From Streptomyces sp. STR69 (lineage in GTDB: Bacteria > Actinomycetota > Actinomycetes > Streptomycetales > Streptomycetaceae): a stretch of DNA of 64,000 nucleotides. A program made the translations under genes and the position numbers. Shown here piece by piece: positions 48,903 through 56,991 of this stretch (position 1 is the stretch's first letter; each line of letters starts with the position of its first letter). The notes beneath the pieces were generated by a model. It was given only the letters and a program-made list of their open reading frames with translations. It did not search any database and was not told where the DNA came from. The stretch covers positions 407,497-471,496 of the forward strand of contig NZ_JALJRY010000003.1 of the NCBI RefSeq assembly GCF_024519455.1. The letters are read 5' to 3'.

Positions 48903-50120
48903 TCAGGCGTTCGCAGCAGCGGCGTACCGGTTGGCGGGGCGGGCGAGCCCCAGCAGGCCGCGCAGGGTGTCGGCCTCGTAGGCGCGGCGGAAGGCGTTCC
49001 GGCGCTGGAGTTCGGGGACCAGCCCCTGGGTGATCGCCGGCAGGTCGTGTCCGGCGACGGCGGGCCGCAGCCGGAAGCCGGTCAGCCCGGCCGACTGCAA
49101 CTCCTGGAGGAGGTCGGCGAGTTGGGCGGGCGTACCGGCGAAGATCCGGGCGTCGCTGGTGTACGGCTCGCCCGCGAGGGTGTCGAGGCGCTCGCGGCGG
49201 GCGACGGCCGTGGTTTCGTCGTCGTCGAGGAAGACCACGAGGTCGCCGAAGATGTGCAGTGGCTCGTCGGCGCGGCCGGCGGCCTGCTGTTCGGCGCGGA
49301 TCTCCGCGACGATCGCCTGTGCCTCGTCGGTGTCGTGCGGGGTGACGTAGCCGATGTCGGTGGCACGGGCCACCAGCCGGTACGGGACGGTCTGGTGGGC
49401 CAGGGAGCTGACGATCGGCTGGCCCTGCGGCGGCCGGGGTGTGATGGAGGGGCCCTTGACGCTGAAGTGGGCGCCCTCGAAGTCGATGTAGTGGAGCTTG
49501 TCGCGGTCGACGAAGCGGCCGGTGGCGATGTCCCGGATCTCGGCGTCGTCCTCCCAGCTGTCCCAGAGGCGGCGCACGACCTCGATGTAGTCGGCGGCCT
49601 CGTCGAAGTGTTCGGCGAGCCGTTCCTGCCCGGCCGGGGTCCGCAGGCTCTCCAGGTTGATCGGCGGGAAGTCGCGCCGCCCGAAGTGGTCGGCCTCGTG
49701 CGGCCGGGCGGAGAGCTGCACCCGCAGGCCCGCGCGGCCGGTGCTGACGTAGTCGAGGGTGGCGATCGCCTTGGATATGTGGAACGGCTCTGTGTGTGTG
49801 GACACCACCGTCGGGACCAGGCCTATGTGGCTGGTGAGCGGTGCGATCCGGGCCGCGGTCAGTACGGCGTCGAGGCGTCCGCGGACCTGGTCGGTGCGGC
49901 CGTCCAACTCGCCGTAGTGCGAGGACTGCAGGCCGAGGCCGTCCTCGAAGGTCACGAAGTCGAGCAGGCCGCGCTCGGCCTCGGCGACCTGGTCGGCCCA
50001 GTAGGCGGCGGTGAACAGGTCGCGCGGCCGGGCCACCGGTTCGCGCCAGGAGGCGGGGTGCCAGCCGGTGCCGTCGAGGGCGACGGCGAGATGCAGAGGA
50101 GAAGGGGAGGTCGATGACAC
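48903..50120 (-). CDS. LLM monooxygenase, NtaA/SnaA/DszA-like
   Basis: 405-aa luciferase-like enzyme. GTG 50120 follows AGGAAGG. It starts LHLAVALDGTGWHPASWRE and has FVTFEDGLGL, ARPHEADHFGRR and the RPPQGQPIVSSLAHQ block. It is the first LLM gene of the operon; leader ORF copy 2 ends 75 nt upstream. It resembles proteins found with cystine/polar amino-acid ABC transporters in sulfur-responsive loci. The exact substrate is unknown. Confidence 0.87.
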   Translation of the reverse strand: MSSTSPSPLHLAVALDGTGWHPASWREPVARPRDLFTAAYWADQVAEAERGLLDFVTFEDGLGLQSSHYGELDGRTDQVRGRLDAVLTAARIAPLTSHIGLVPTVVSTHTEPFHISKAIATLDYVSTGRAGLRVQLSARPHEADHFGRRDFPPINLESLRTPAGQERLAEHFDEAADYIEVVRRLWDSWEDDAEIRDIATGRFVDRDKLHYIDFEGAHFSVKGPSITPRPPQGQPIVSSLAHQTVPYRLVARATDIGYVTPHDTDEAQAIVAEIRAEQQAAGRADEPLHIFGDLVVFLDDDETTAVARRERLDTLAGEPYTSDARIFAGTPAQLADLLQELQSAGLTGFRLRPAVAGHDLPAITQGLVPELQRRNAFRRAYEADTLRGLLGLARPANRYAAAANA

Positions 50121-50195
50121 GAGTGGTGCCTTCCTGGAGGTCCGTACGAGATCGCCGGCCCGTGAAGTGGGCGCACGGCGGCTGGGGCAACGGGG

Positions 50196-50285
50196 TCAGG
50201 GGCGACAGAGCGCGCCGGCCACGCGCAGCAGATCTATGTGCTGTCGGGTGGTGAGTCGCACGTGGAGGACAGCGGCGCCACACAT
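50196..50285 (-). CDS. DLLRV-type leader peptide, copy 2 (29 aa)
   Basis: ATG 50285 has an excellent GGAGGTGGAG ribosome site. The peptide ends RLTTRQHIDLLRVAGALCRP, with the Cys codon TGT. It sits between the acetyltransferase gene and the four LLM genes, 75 nt before the first. The ending is shared with the copies at 41020, 54165 and 55484. Inferred cis-acting attenuator ORF. Confidence 0.7.
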   Translation of the reverse strand: MCGAAVLHVRLTTRQHIDLLRVAGALCRP

Positions 50286-50332
50286 GTGCTCCACCTCCAC
50301 GGAATCCGGCTTCACAAGGGGCAACCACATGC

Positions 50333-51070
50333 CTATGCCGTTTCTTCCGGATCGGCGGCGGAAGTCGGACCGGTGAACCGCACGAACGAGAAGACCGTAT
50401 GGGCGCGCAGGGTGAAGCCGATCGACTCGTAGAGCCGGATGGCGTTGGTGTTGGTGGCCGCGGCGTGCAGGAACGGATGGTCGCCGCGTTCCTTGATGCC
50501 GGCCGCGACGGCGCGGACCAGGCGGGGGGCCAGGCCCCGGCCGCGGTGGTCGGGGTCGGTGCACACGGCGCTGATCTCGGTCCAGCCGGGCGGGTGGAGG
50601 CGTTCACCGGCCAGGGCGACGAGCCGGCCGTCGTGGCGGATGCCGAGGTAGGTGCCCATCTCGACAGTGCGGGGCAGGTAGGGGCCGGGTTCGGTGCGGG
50701 CGACCAGGTCGAGGATCTCGGGCACGTCGTCGGCACCGAGGCGGACGGCTTCGGGGTCGGGCTCGGCCCGCAGACCGGTGTCCACTAGCTGGACACCGTG
50801 TCCGGAGCGGACGATCTCCCAGCCGTCCGGGGTTTCGCCCACTCCGCGCACTGCGGCGGTTCCGCCGGGGCCGATGAGCGCGGCCAGGTCGGCCCAGGCG
50901 CGCGGGTCGTCGTTGTCGGTGATGGCATGGAAGCCGGCCACGTCGACGGGGTAGCGGGCGGCGCGGCCGACGCGTTCGGCGAGGTGGGCGTGCGGGCCGG
51001 TGAGCGCGGCCCAGGCCGGGTTGTCCAGGACGTGGGAGGTGGTCGTTTCGAGACTGGCGGTGGAAGACAT
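50333..51070 (-). CDS. GNAT-family N-acetyltransferase
   Basis: 245-aa protein. An N-terminal ~120-residue domain precedes a C-terminal GNAT fold with SAVCTDPDHRGRGLAPRLVRA (acetyl-CoA loop) and NTNAIRLYESIGF. ATG 51070 is used. It is the last gene after permease, ATPase and binding protein, matching the order transporter plus acetyltransferase in the Bacillus yxe and ytm operons, where N-acetylation of S-(2-succino)cysteine-like substrates precedes monooxygenation. That role here is inferred. Confidence 0.85.
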   Translation of the reverse strand: MSSTASLETTTSHVLDNPAWAALTGPHAHLAERVGRAARYPVDVAGFHAITDNDDPRAWADLAALIGPGGTAAVRGVGETPDGWEIVRSGHGVQLVDTGLRAEPDPEAVRLGADDVPEILDLVARTEPGPYLPRTVEMGTYLGIRHDGRLVALAGERLHPPGWTEISAVCTDPDHRGRGLAPRLVRAVAAGIKERGDHPFLHAAATNTNAIRLYESIGFTLRAHTVFSFVRFTGPTSAADPEETA

Positions 51071-51150
51071 CGGGTGACGGCTCCGGTACTGGTCGCGCGG
51101 GTCGGGGACCCCGCCGGGGCGTGGCGGGGTCCCCTTGCTGAGAGGGTGGG

Positions 51151-52179
51151 TCAGGAGTCGCTGATCGGCAGTCCGGGCGGGTTGATCTCGGACTTGGCGA
51201 CGGCCTCGTTGGAGAGGTTCCAGGCGGCCAGCCACTTGGCGTACTGCCCGTTCTTGATCAGGTAGTTGATGGCGTCCGCGAGCGGCTTGGCGAGGCCGCT
51301 GTCCTTCTTCGCGGTGGCCGCGATCAGGCCCTGGAGGGAGGATCCGGCGCCGGAGTACGTCCCCGCGTTGCGGACCGCCTTGGCCGTGCCCTTGGTCGAG
51401 GAGACCTGGTACGCGACCGAGGGATTGGGGGCGAGGTAGGCATCGATCTTCCCGGAGGCCAGCGCGAGGTAGGTGCTGTTGTTGTCCTGGAAGTACTTGA
51501 CGGTGAGCGCCTTCTTGCCCTCGGCGGCCAGCTTCTTCTTCCACTCCAGGAGGATCCGCTCCTGGTTGGTGCCGGCGCCCACGGCGACGGTCTTGCCGGC
51601 GAGGTTCTCGTAATTGCCGTCGAAGTTCCAGGAGTTGTCTGCCTTCACCGCGAAGCCGAGGTTGTCCTCGCGGTAGGAGGCGAACTCGTACTTCGCCTTG
51701 CGCTCCTCGGTGTCGGTGACGTTGGAGAAGGCGACGTTCACCTTGCCGCTGTCCAGGCCGATGAAGAGGTTCTCCCAAGTGGAGTTCTTCAGCTCGGGCT
51801 TGAGGCCGAGGACGGCGGCGACCAGCCGGGCGATGTCGGTCTCGGAACCGGTGAGGGTCTTCTGGTCGGAGCCGACGTAGCCGAGTGGCGGGGAGCCGGC
51901 GGGCAGGAAGCCGACGCCGATCTCCAGCTTGCCGCTCTTGGCTATCGCCTTGGGCAACTCGGCGCTGATCGACTTCACTTCGGCGACCTTGAGCGTCGCC
52001 TCCTTGGCCGCGCCGAGGGAGTAAGCACCCACGGTGACCGTGCCGGAGGCGGCACTGCCGGACGTGGTGGCCGCGTCACTGTCGCCGCCGCAGGCCGCGA
52101 GACCACCGGCGAGGGAAGCGAGGACGGTTCCCGCGGTGAGTCCGCGAGTGATTCTGCTGCGAAGGCTGGGCGTAGACAT
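51151..52179 (-). CDS. ABC transporter substrate-binding lipoprotein (polar amino acid/cystine type)
   Basis: 342-aa family-3 solute-binding protein. Signal with lipobox GLAAC. The mature domain has SGKLEIGVGFLPAGSPPLGY, FIGLDSGKVNVAFSNVTDTEER and the LAGKTVAVGAGTNQE hinge region. It captures a polar amino acid or derivative outside the cell. It lies 58 nt after the ATPase gene on the same strand. Given the sulfur context, cystine or an S-substituted cysteine is the likely ligand (inference). Confidence 0.9.
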   Translation of the reverse strand: MSTPSLRSRITRGLTAGTVLASLAGGLAACGGDSDAATTSGSAASGTVTVGAYSLGAAKEATLKVAEVKSISAELPKAIAKSGKLEIGVGFLPAGSPPLGYVGSDQKTLTGSETDIARLVAAVLGLKPELKNSTWENLFIGLDSGKVNVAFSNVTDTEERKAKYEFASYREDNLGFAVKADNSWNFDGNYENLAGKTVAVGAGTNQERILLEWKKKLAAEGKKALTVKYFQDNNSTYLALASGKIDAYLAPNPSVAYQVSSTKGTAKAVRNAGTYSGAGSSLQGLIAATAKKDSGLAKPLADAINYLIKNGQYAKWLAAWNLSNEAVAKSEINPPGLPISDS

Positions 52180-52237
52180 GGCTGTTCCTAGGCTCGGTGT
52201 TCGGGGTTGTTGAAAGTGAGGGTGCGACAGGTGCGGC

Positions 52238-53035
52238 TCAGAGGACTTTGCTGAGGAAGTCCCTGGTGCGCTCGTGCTGTGGCCTGTCGAGGACCTCGTG
52301 GGGCGGGCCCTGTTCGACGATCTTTCCGCCGTCGATGAAGACGACCCGGTCGGCGACCTCGCGGGCGAAGCCGATCTCGTGGGTGACGATGACGAGGGTG
52401 GTACCGCTGGTCGCCAAGTCCTTGATGACGGACAGGACTTCACCGACGAGCTCGGGGTCGAGGGCGGAGGTCGGCTCGTCGAAGAGGATGACGCCGGGCC
52501 GCAGGGCGAGGGCGCGTGCGATGGCCACGCGCTGCTGCTGGCCGCCGGACAGCTGCCTCGGGTAGGCGCCGGTCTTCTCGGCGAGACCGACGCGGCCGAG
52601 CAACTCCCGTGCCAGTTCCAGGGCTTCGGGCTTGTCCAGCCTGCCGGTGGCGACCGGAGCGGCGGCCACGTTGTCCAGGACGGTCAGGTGCGGGAAGAGG
52701 TTGAAGTTCTGGAAGACGAACCCGATCCGGCTGCGCTGCGCGAGGATGGCGCGCTCGCTCAACTCCTTCAGTCTTCCGCCCTGTTGCTTCACTCCGATGA
52801 GTTCGCCGTTGACGCTGACGTAGCCGATCTCGGGCTTCTCCAGGTGGTTGATGACCCGCAGCAGCGTGGACTTGCCGGAGCCGGACGGGCCGAGGATCAC
52901 GGTGACCTCGCCGGGCCGTACCGTCAGGTCGACGCCGTCCAGCACGCGGTGGGCGCCGTACCACTTGTGGACGTCGTGCACCTCTACGGCGGCGGGTGTG
53001 ATGTCCGCCAGCGGTTCGACGGTGTTCGTGGTCAT
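52238..53035 (-). CDS. Amino-acid ABC transporter ATP-binding protein
   Basis: 265-aa ATPase of the HisP/GlnQ/TcyN type. Walker A GPSGSGKST, Q-loop FVFQNFNLFPHLTVLDN, signature LSGGQQQR, Walker B VILFDEPTSALDPE, switch His in IVTHEIGFA. ATG 53035 overlaps the permease stop (ATGA). It drives the permease encoded immediately upstream. Confidence 0.95.
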   Translation of the reverse strand: MTTNTVEPLADITPAAVEVHDVHKWYGAHRVLDGVDLTVRPGEVTVILGPSGSGKSTLLRVINHLEKPEIGYVSVNGELIGVKQQGGRLKELSERAILAQRSRIGFVFQNFNLFPHLTVLDNVAAAPVATGRLDKPEALELARELLGRVGLAEKTGAYPRQLSGGQQQRVAIARALALRPGVILFDEPTSALDPELVGEVLSVIKDLATSGTTLVIVTHEIGFAREVADRVVFIDGGKIVEQGPPHEVLDRPQHERTRDFLSKVL

Positions 53036-54012
53036 ACGGCGGTCTCCCTCCGGATACGGGCCCGCAGATCGGTGACACCGGTGCGGAGTTTCTGGATCGG
53101 GGTGGGCGGCAGGGAGCGGGTGGCGCCCCGGGCGTAGTGCCGCTCGACGTAGAACTGGATGACGGACACGACGCTGGTCAGGATGAGGTACCAGACGGTG
53201 ACGACCAGGAGCAGCGGCACGATGTCGCCGGGGTAGGTGGAGCCCATCGTCTGCGCGGAGCCGAACAGGTCTAGCAGCGAGACGTAGAAGACCAGCGAGG
53301 TGCTCTTGATCAGGCCGATCAGCTGGTTGACGTAGTTCGGGGTGATGGAGCGCAGCGCCTGCGGGAAGACGATTCTGCGGAACTGGTAGCCCTTGGGGAG
53401 GCCGAGGGCGGAGGCCGCCTCGTGCTGGCCCTGGTCGACGGAGAGGATGCCGCCGCGGACCACTTCGGCCGCGTACGCCGCCTCGTTGAGGCTGAGTCCG
53501 ACGACGGCGACGACCATGTCGGTGGCGAGCTTCGACTCGTCGAAGGAGAAGAAGGCGGGTCCGAAGGGGACGCCGATGCTGAGGGTCTGGTACAGGGCGC
53601 TGAAGTTGTAGAGGAAGATCAGTACCACGATGAGCGGGATCGAGCGCAGCGCCCACACATAGGTCCAGCTCGCGGCGCGCAGCACGGGGCTCTTCGACAG
53701 CCGGGCCAAGGCGAGCAGGATGCCGCCGAGGAGGCCCAACACCGCGCTGAGCGCGGCCACTTCGAGCGTGATGACGAGTCCGTCGAGGATCGTCGGGCGC
53801 AGGAACCAATAGCCGAAGCGGTCCCACTGATAGAAGGAGTTGGTGACCAGTCCGTGGACGAACTGGGCGGCCACCACCAGCACGACCAGCGTGACGATCC
53901 ACCGGCCGGGCCGACGCAGCGGCTGAACTCGCTGTGCGGTGAGGGGTTTTGACGGTGCGTCGGCGGACGGTGCGTCGGCCAGGGACACGGTGGCGCCTGG
54001 GGGTTCAGTCAT
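53032..54012 (-). CDS. Amino-acid ABC transporter permease
   Basis: 326-aa HisMQ-family permease with about five to six hydrophobic helices. It has an unusual ~40-residue hydrophilic N-terminus rich in Ala/Pro/Ser and a C-terminal basic tail. The coupling loop is GQHEAASALGLPKGYQFRRIVFPQA, and YVWALRSIPLIVVLIFLY is typical of the family. A single permease gene implies a homodimer. It is the first structural gene of the operon; leader ORF copy 3 ends 152 nt upstream. Confidence 0.92.
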   Translation of the reverse strand: MTEPPGATVSLADAPSADAPSKPLTAQRVQPLRRPGRWIVTLVVLVVAAQFVHGLVTNSFYQWDRFGYWFLRPTILDGLVITLEVAALSAVLGLLGGILLALARLSKSPVLRAASWTYVWALRSIPLIVVLIFLYNFSALYQTLSIGVPFGPAFFSFDESKLATDMVVAVVGLSLNEAAYAAEVVRGGILSVDQGQHEAASALGLPKGYQFRRIVFPQALRSITPNYVNQLIGLIKSTSLVFYVSLLDLFGSAQTMGSTYPGDIVPLLLVVTVWYLILTSVVSVIQFYVERHYARGATRSLPPTPIQKLRTGVTDLRARIRRETAV

Positions 54013-54164
54013 GGTGGGCTCCGGCAGGTTCGCAGACCCCGGACCGTGGCGGTGGACGCGCGACGGCGGACGGCACGCGCGGGTGCACGGGACCGGGGGC
54101 GGGGAGGGGGCAGGCACACCGACGGGATCGGGTGTGCGTCAGAGGTGCGTCGGCCGACTGGTCG

Positions 54165-54314
54165 TCAGGCCCGACAGCGGGCGCGGCCCGACGCGGTACA
54201 CAGTGCGCTGCTGACCCGGAGCAGATCGACAGCGCGGTCGGCGACGAACAGGTTGGCGTACGACCGTACGCAGCCCTGCGGGCGGCATGTGGCCGTCCTG
54301 GGAGCTGCGTACAT
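54165..54314 (-). CDS. DLLRV-type leader peptide, copy 3 (49 aa)
   Basis: ATG 54314 follows AGGTGACGCC. The 49-aa product contains ADRAVDLLRVSSALCTASG, the same core as the other leader ORFs but with a longer N-terminus and a nine-residue tail after the Cys. Its core Cys codon is TGT. It precedes the amino-acid ABC operon; the 152-nt GC-rich spacer could form attenuating structures. Confidence 0.6.
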   Translation of the reverse strand: MYAAPRTATCRPQGCVRSYANLFVADRAVDLLRVSSALCTASGRARCRA

Positions 54315-54467
54315 GGCGTCACCTGTCACTGTTCCGGCCCCGCAGGGCCTCGCGCTTACCGAAACGTCATCCGGTCCGGTCGTCACCTGGGGCACCCCAC
54401 CGCGTGCGAGGGTTGCCGGTCAGCAAGCCAGGGCTTGTCGCTGACACTCATGACCGTTCTGGCCGCA

Positions 54468-54497
54468 AGTTAAGACAATTGCTCGAACGGATGTCAA
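54468..54497 (-). promoter_or_regulatory. Candidate promoter of the amino-acid ABC operon
   Basis: On the minus strand a perfect TTGACA (54492-54497) is followed after 18 bp by TTAACT (54468-54473). It lies about 150 bp ahead of leader copy 3 in a locally A/T-richer stretch. Confidence 0.5.
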
Positions 54498-54531
54498 CGG
54501 TCGTCCACCAAGTGGACGGTGCGGACGCCGC

Positions 54532-55416
54532 TCAACTGCGGCAAGCTCCCGTTTCGTCCGCCACGTGGGCCGCCCAGTCCAGGATCTGGACAGCGGCACC
54601 GGCGGCCTCCAGGCCCTGGCAGCGGGCGTGGTGGCGGCGGGCGATGCCGTCGAGGTCCAGATGGGTGCCGAAGGCCGGGTGGGCGGCCAGCCGGCGGGCG
54701 TAGGCCCACAGGTGGGGGTGGTCGGCGATGCGCTGCACGGCGGCGGCGTCCAGGTGGTACCGGTGCACGGTGTCGAGTTGGACCAGCGTCACCCACAACT
54801 CGACGTCGGCGGCGGTGAGTTCGTCGCGGATCATGTGCTCGCGGCCGTCCAGCCAACGGTCGAGCGAGCCCAGCGTCTCCAGCAGCCGGCCGAGCGCCTC
54901 GTCGCGCTCCGCCTGTTCGCCACCGGCCGCTCCGGCGCGCTGCGCCGCGTCCTCGATGCCCTGCGCGCAGAGCCGCTCGACGGCCTCGATCTCCGACTCG
55001 GCGCCGCACGGGTAGAGCCGGGGTCCGCCCTGGCCGAAGTGCCGGGCGAGGTCGCGGGTGATGTCGGGGGCGTGCGTGCTGACGATGCGCCCTGACCAGT
55101 CGTCGCTGAGCACCGGCGCGGCGGCCGGTCCGGAGTATCGGTGGGCGCTCGCCTCGTAGAGCGGGCGCAGCGCGCTGTGTCCACCACTCGGACAGTCGGG
55201 CACGGCGGACAGGAACACGGCCGGACAGCTCTCGTGGAGGCCCAGCAGGCTGTGGGTGACGGCGATGCGCAGGCCGTCGGCGCAGGCGGTGGACAGGTGG
55301 AGGCGGTAGCGGCGCGGCACGGCGTAGTGCCCGCTGCGCGCGTCGCGCCCGATCCGGCCCCGGAACAGGGGGGCGGAGCGGGGTGAGGGGACGGCGGCGA
55401 GAGGCGTGACGGACAT
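54532..55416 (-). CDS. Glutathione S-transferase-fold protein, glutathionyl-hydroquinone reductase (YqjG/ECM4)-like
   Basis: 294-aa Xi-class GST-like protein. The C-terminal helical domain is clear: LYPCGAESEIEAVERLC, LDRWLDGREHMI with ADVELWVTLVQLDTVHRYH, and HPHLWAYARRLAAHPAFGTH. In the thioredoxin-like half the usual CPWAHR active site reads CADGLR (Cys45), so the nucleophilic Cys survives but the rest has diverged. Actinobacteria make mycothiol rather than glutathione, so a different thiol partner is likely. ATG 55416 follows GGGGAGT. Leader copy 4 ends 68 nt upstream. Confidence 0.82.
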   Translation of the reverse strand: MSVTPLAAVPSPRSAPLFRGRIGRDARSGHYAVPRRYRLHLSTACADGLRIAVTHSLLGLHESCPAVFLSAVPDCPSGGHSALRPLYEASAHRYSGPAAAPVLSDDWSGRIVSTHAPDITRDLARHFGQGGPRLYPCGAESEIEAVERLCAQGIEDAAQRAGAAGGEQAERDEALGRLLETLGSLDRWLDGREHMIRDELTAADVELWVTLVQLDTVHRYHLDAAAVQRIADHPHLWAYARRLAAHPAFGTHLDLDGIARRHHARCQGLEAAGAAVQILDWAAHVADETGACRS

Positions 55417-55483
55417 GGGACTCCCCGGGTACGGGCGCGTGGACGTACGCGCGGCGGAAGCGTCGTCGAACGGTGGACGGGTC

Positions 55484-55564
55484 TCAGCGCAGTGGGCTCA
55501 TGGCGCTGCACACCCGCAGCAGATCGATGTGACGGCGGGAGGTCAGAAGAGGCGAACGGTCCAC
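55484..55564 (-). CDS. DLLRV-type leader peptide, copy 4 (26 aa)
   Basis: GTG 55564 start, no strong ribosome site. The product ends LLTSRRHIDLLRVCSAMSPLR: the shared core is present but the Cys is shifted (RVCSAM) and encoded by TGC. It lies 68 nt before the GST-fold gene on the same strand. The copy supports linking that gene to the sulfur regulon. Confidence 0.62.
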   Translation of the reverse strand: MDRSPLLTSRRHIDLLRVCSAMSPLR

Positions 55565-55600
55565 GCGTCTGGTGGTGACCGGCTCAAGGCGCCCCATTGT

Positions 55601-55629
55601 TTCCCTACCTGTTCACTAGGATTCCCTAC
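55601..55629. promoter_or_regulatory. Direct repeat TTCCCTAC, 21 bp apart
   Basis: TTCCCTAC occurs at 55601-55608 and 55622-55629, i.e. two helical turns apart, about 40-65 bp upstream of leader copy 4. Spacing and position suit a transcription-factor site for the GST-fold gene. The regulator is unknown. Confidence 0.45.
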
Positions 55630-55667
55630 TGGAGTGTCGATCCACCGTCGCCCGGGGTCAAGAGGGC

Positions 55668-55702
55668 GTCCACGGGTCGGGCACAGGTTCCGACCCGTGG
55701 AC
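55668..55702 (-). terminator. Hairpin terminator of the polysaccharide operon
   Basis: 13-bp perfect stem, GTCCACGGGTCGG (55668-55680) with its complement (55690-55702), 12 nt past the stop of the last lyase gene. Confidence 0.85.
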
Positions 55703-55713
55703 AACCCGGGCCG

Positions 55714-56964
55714 CTACTTGGCGTACATCAGGGTGCCGAGGCCGAGCTGGTCGTAGCCGCCGCTGTCGGAGCCGTAGTCACCTCCCCCGCCCTCGGGCGC
55801 GACGAGGTCGTAGTACATGGCCGAGATGTACTTGTCGTCGAGGCCGATCCGCCGGTTGTAGTGGAAGTGGAGCATCGCCCACACCGGCCGGATCTGGCCG
55901 CGCGAGGCGGAGGAGATCACCGTCTGGGAGGACGAGGCGCAGCTCTGCCCGGTGCCCCAGGTGTAGGTGGTGAAGGGCACGTCACTGCCCGCGTTGTACT
56001 TGGCGACGTACTGGGCGGCCTTCATGAAGCGGCGGCTGTCGTACGAGTACAGGTCGTCGCCCTGGTTCCAGGCCATCTCGCACACGGCGCCCATCTGCCC
56101 CATGCCCATGACGGTGTGGCCCTGGTCGCGGCCGGATTCCTGCCACTGGCCGAGCGCGTAGCCGTCCGAGTCGGTGTACAGATACGGCACGGCGTGCGCG
56201 ATCGAGCCGTTGCCCGCCCCCGACTTGAAGTACGTGAGGGCCTGGTCGTACTTGGCGCTGTCCTCGTTGAGGATCCCGATGGCCAGGATCGACGCCATGT
56301 TGCAGAGGTCCCAGTTGGCCCAGTAGTTGGTGATGCAGGCGTCGTTGTGGTTGGTGAGGAAGCTGTTGTTGAGCGGGTAGAAGACGTTCGCGAGCATCGT
56401 CTGTGCGGCGGCCAGGTTGAAGCCGCTGTAGTCCCGCATCAGTTCGCAGGCGTTGGCGAACTGCCAGCCGTAGAGGCCGGCCGCGAGGAACCGGTCGGCG
56501 TTCCCGGTGACCGAAGTCAGCGTGGTCGACCAGGCGTTGAGGATGTTCGCGGCACACACGGCGTTCGCCTCGGTGCCGCCGACCTTCCAGCGCAGGGCGT
56601 TCTGGTAGGCGGCGGCGATGTCGTTGTAGAGCAGGCTGTAGTTCTGGCCGTCGCCGCCCCGGATGATCGTCGCCGTCGCCCGGTTCGTCCAGGTCGACTG
56701 CGCATGGGAGTTGGCGGTCAGCCTGGTCCAGCCGGACAGCCAGGGGTCGGTTCCCGCCGCGACCCTGACCTTGGCCCGGTTGATGTCACCGGCGTTGTGC
56801 AGCATGCCGGGGTGGGTGAAGGTGGCCGGGGCCGCGTGCGCGGTCGTGGCCACCGTGGCGCCGCCGAGAGCGGCGGCTGCGGTGAGCCCGCCCGCGGTCT
56901 TCAACAGACCGCGGCGGCTCAACTCTGTTCTGCGGAGGTGCTCGTGGGGGGAAGTGCGGCTCAT
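55714..56964 (-). CDS. Secreted alginate lyase-fold polysaccharide lyase
   Basis: 416-aa exported protein with a twin-arginine signal (LSRRGLLK, Arg17-Arg18). The mature (alpha/alpha) toroid domain of the alginate-lyase family starts FTHPGMLHNAGDI and includes YQNALRWKVGGTEANA, ITNYWANWDLCNMASI (an Asn/Trp-rich putative substrate site) and ESGRDQGHTVMGMGQMG, with Arg and His candidates for catalysis. It should cleave uronic-acid polymers by beta-elimination outside the cell. It is the last gene of the operon, 27 nt after its larger homologue. Confidence 0.87.
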   Translation of the reverse strand: MSRTSPHEHLRRTELSRRGLLKTAGGLTAAAALGGATVATTAHAAPATFTHPGMLHNAGDINRAKVRVAAGTDPWLSGWTRLTANSHAQSTWTNRATATIIRGGDGQNYSLLYNDIAAAYQNALRWKVGGTEANAVCAANILNAWSTTLTSVTGNADRFLAAGLYGWQFANACELMRDYSGFNLAAAQTMLANVFYPLNNSFLTNHNDACITNYWANWDLCNMASILAIGILNEDSAKYDQALTYFKSGAGNGSIAHAVPYLYTDSDGYALGQWQESGRDQGHTVMGMGQMGAVCEMAWNQGDDLYSYDSRRFMKAAQYVAKYNAGSDVPFTTYTWGTGQSCASSSQTVISSASRGQIRPVWAMLHFHYNRRIGLDDKYISAMYYDLVAPEGGGGDYGSDSGGYDQLGLGTLMYAK

Positions 56965-56991
56965 CGCTGTGCATCTCCAATCCGTGGAGGA

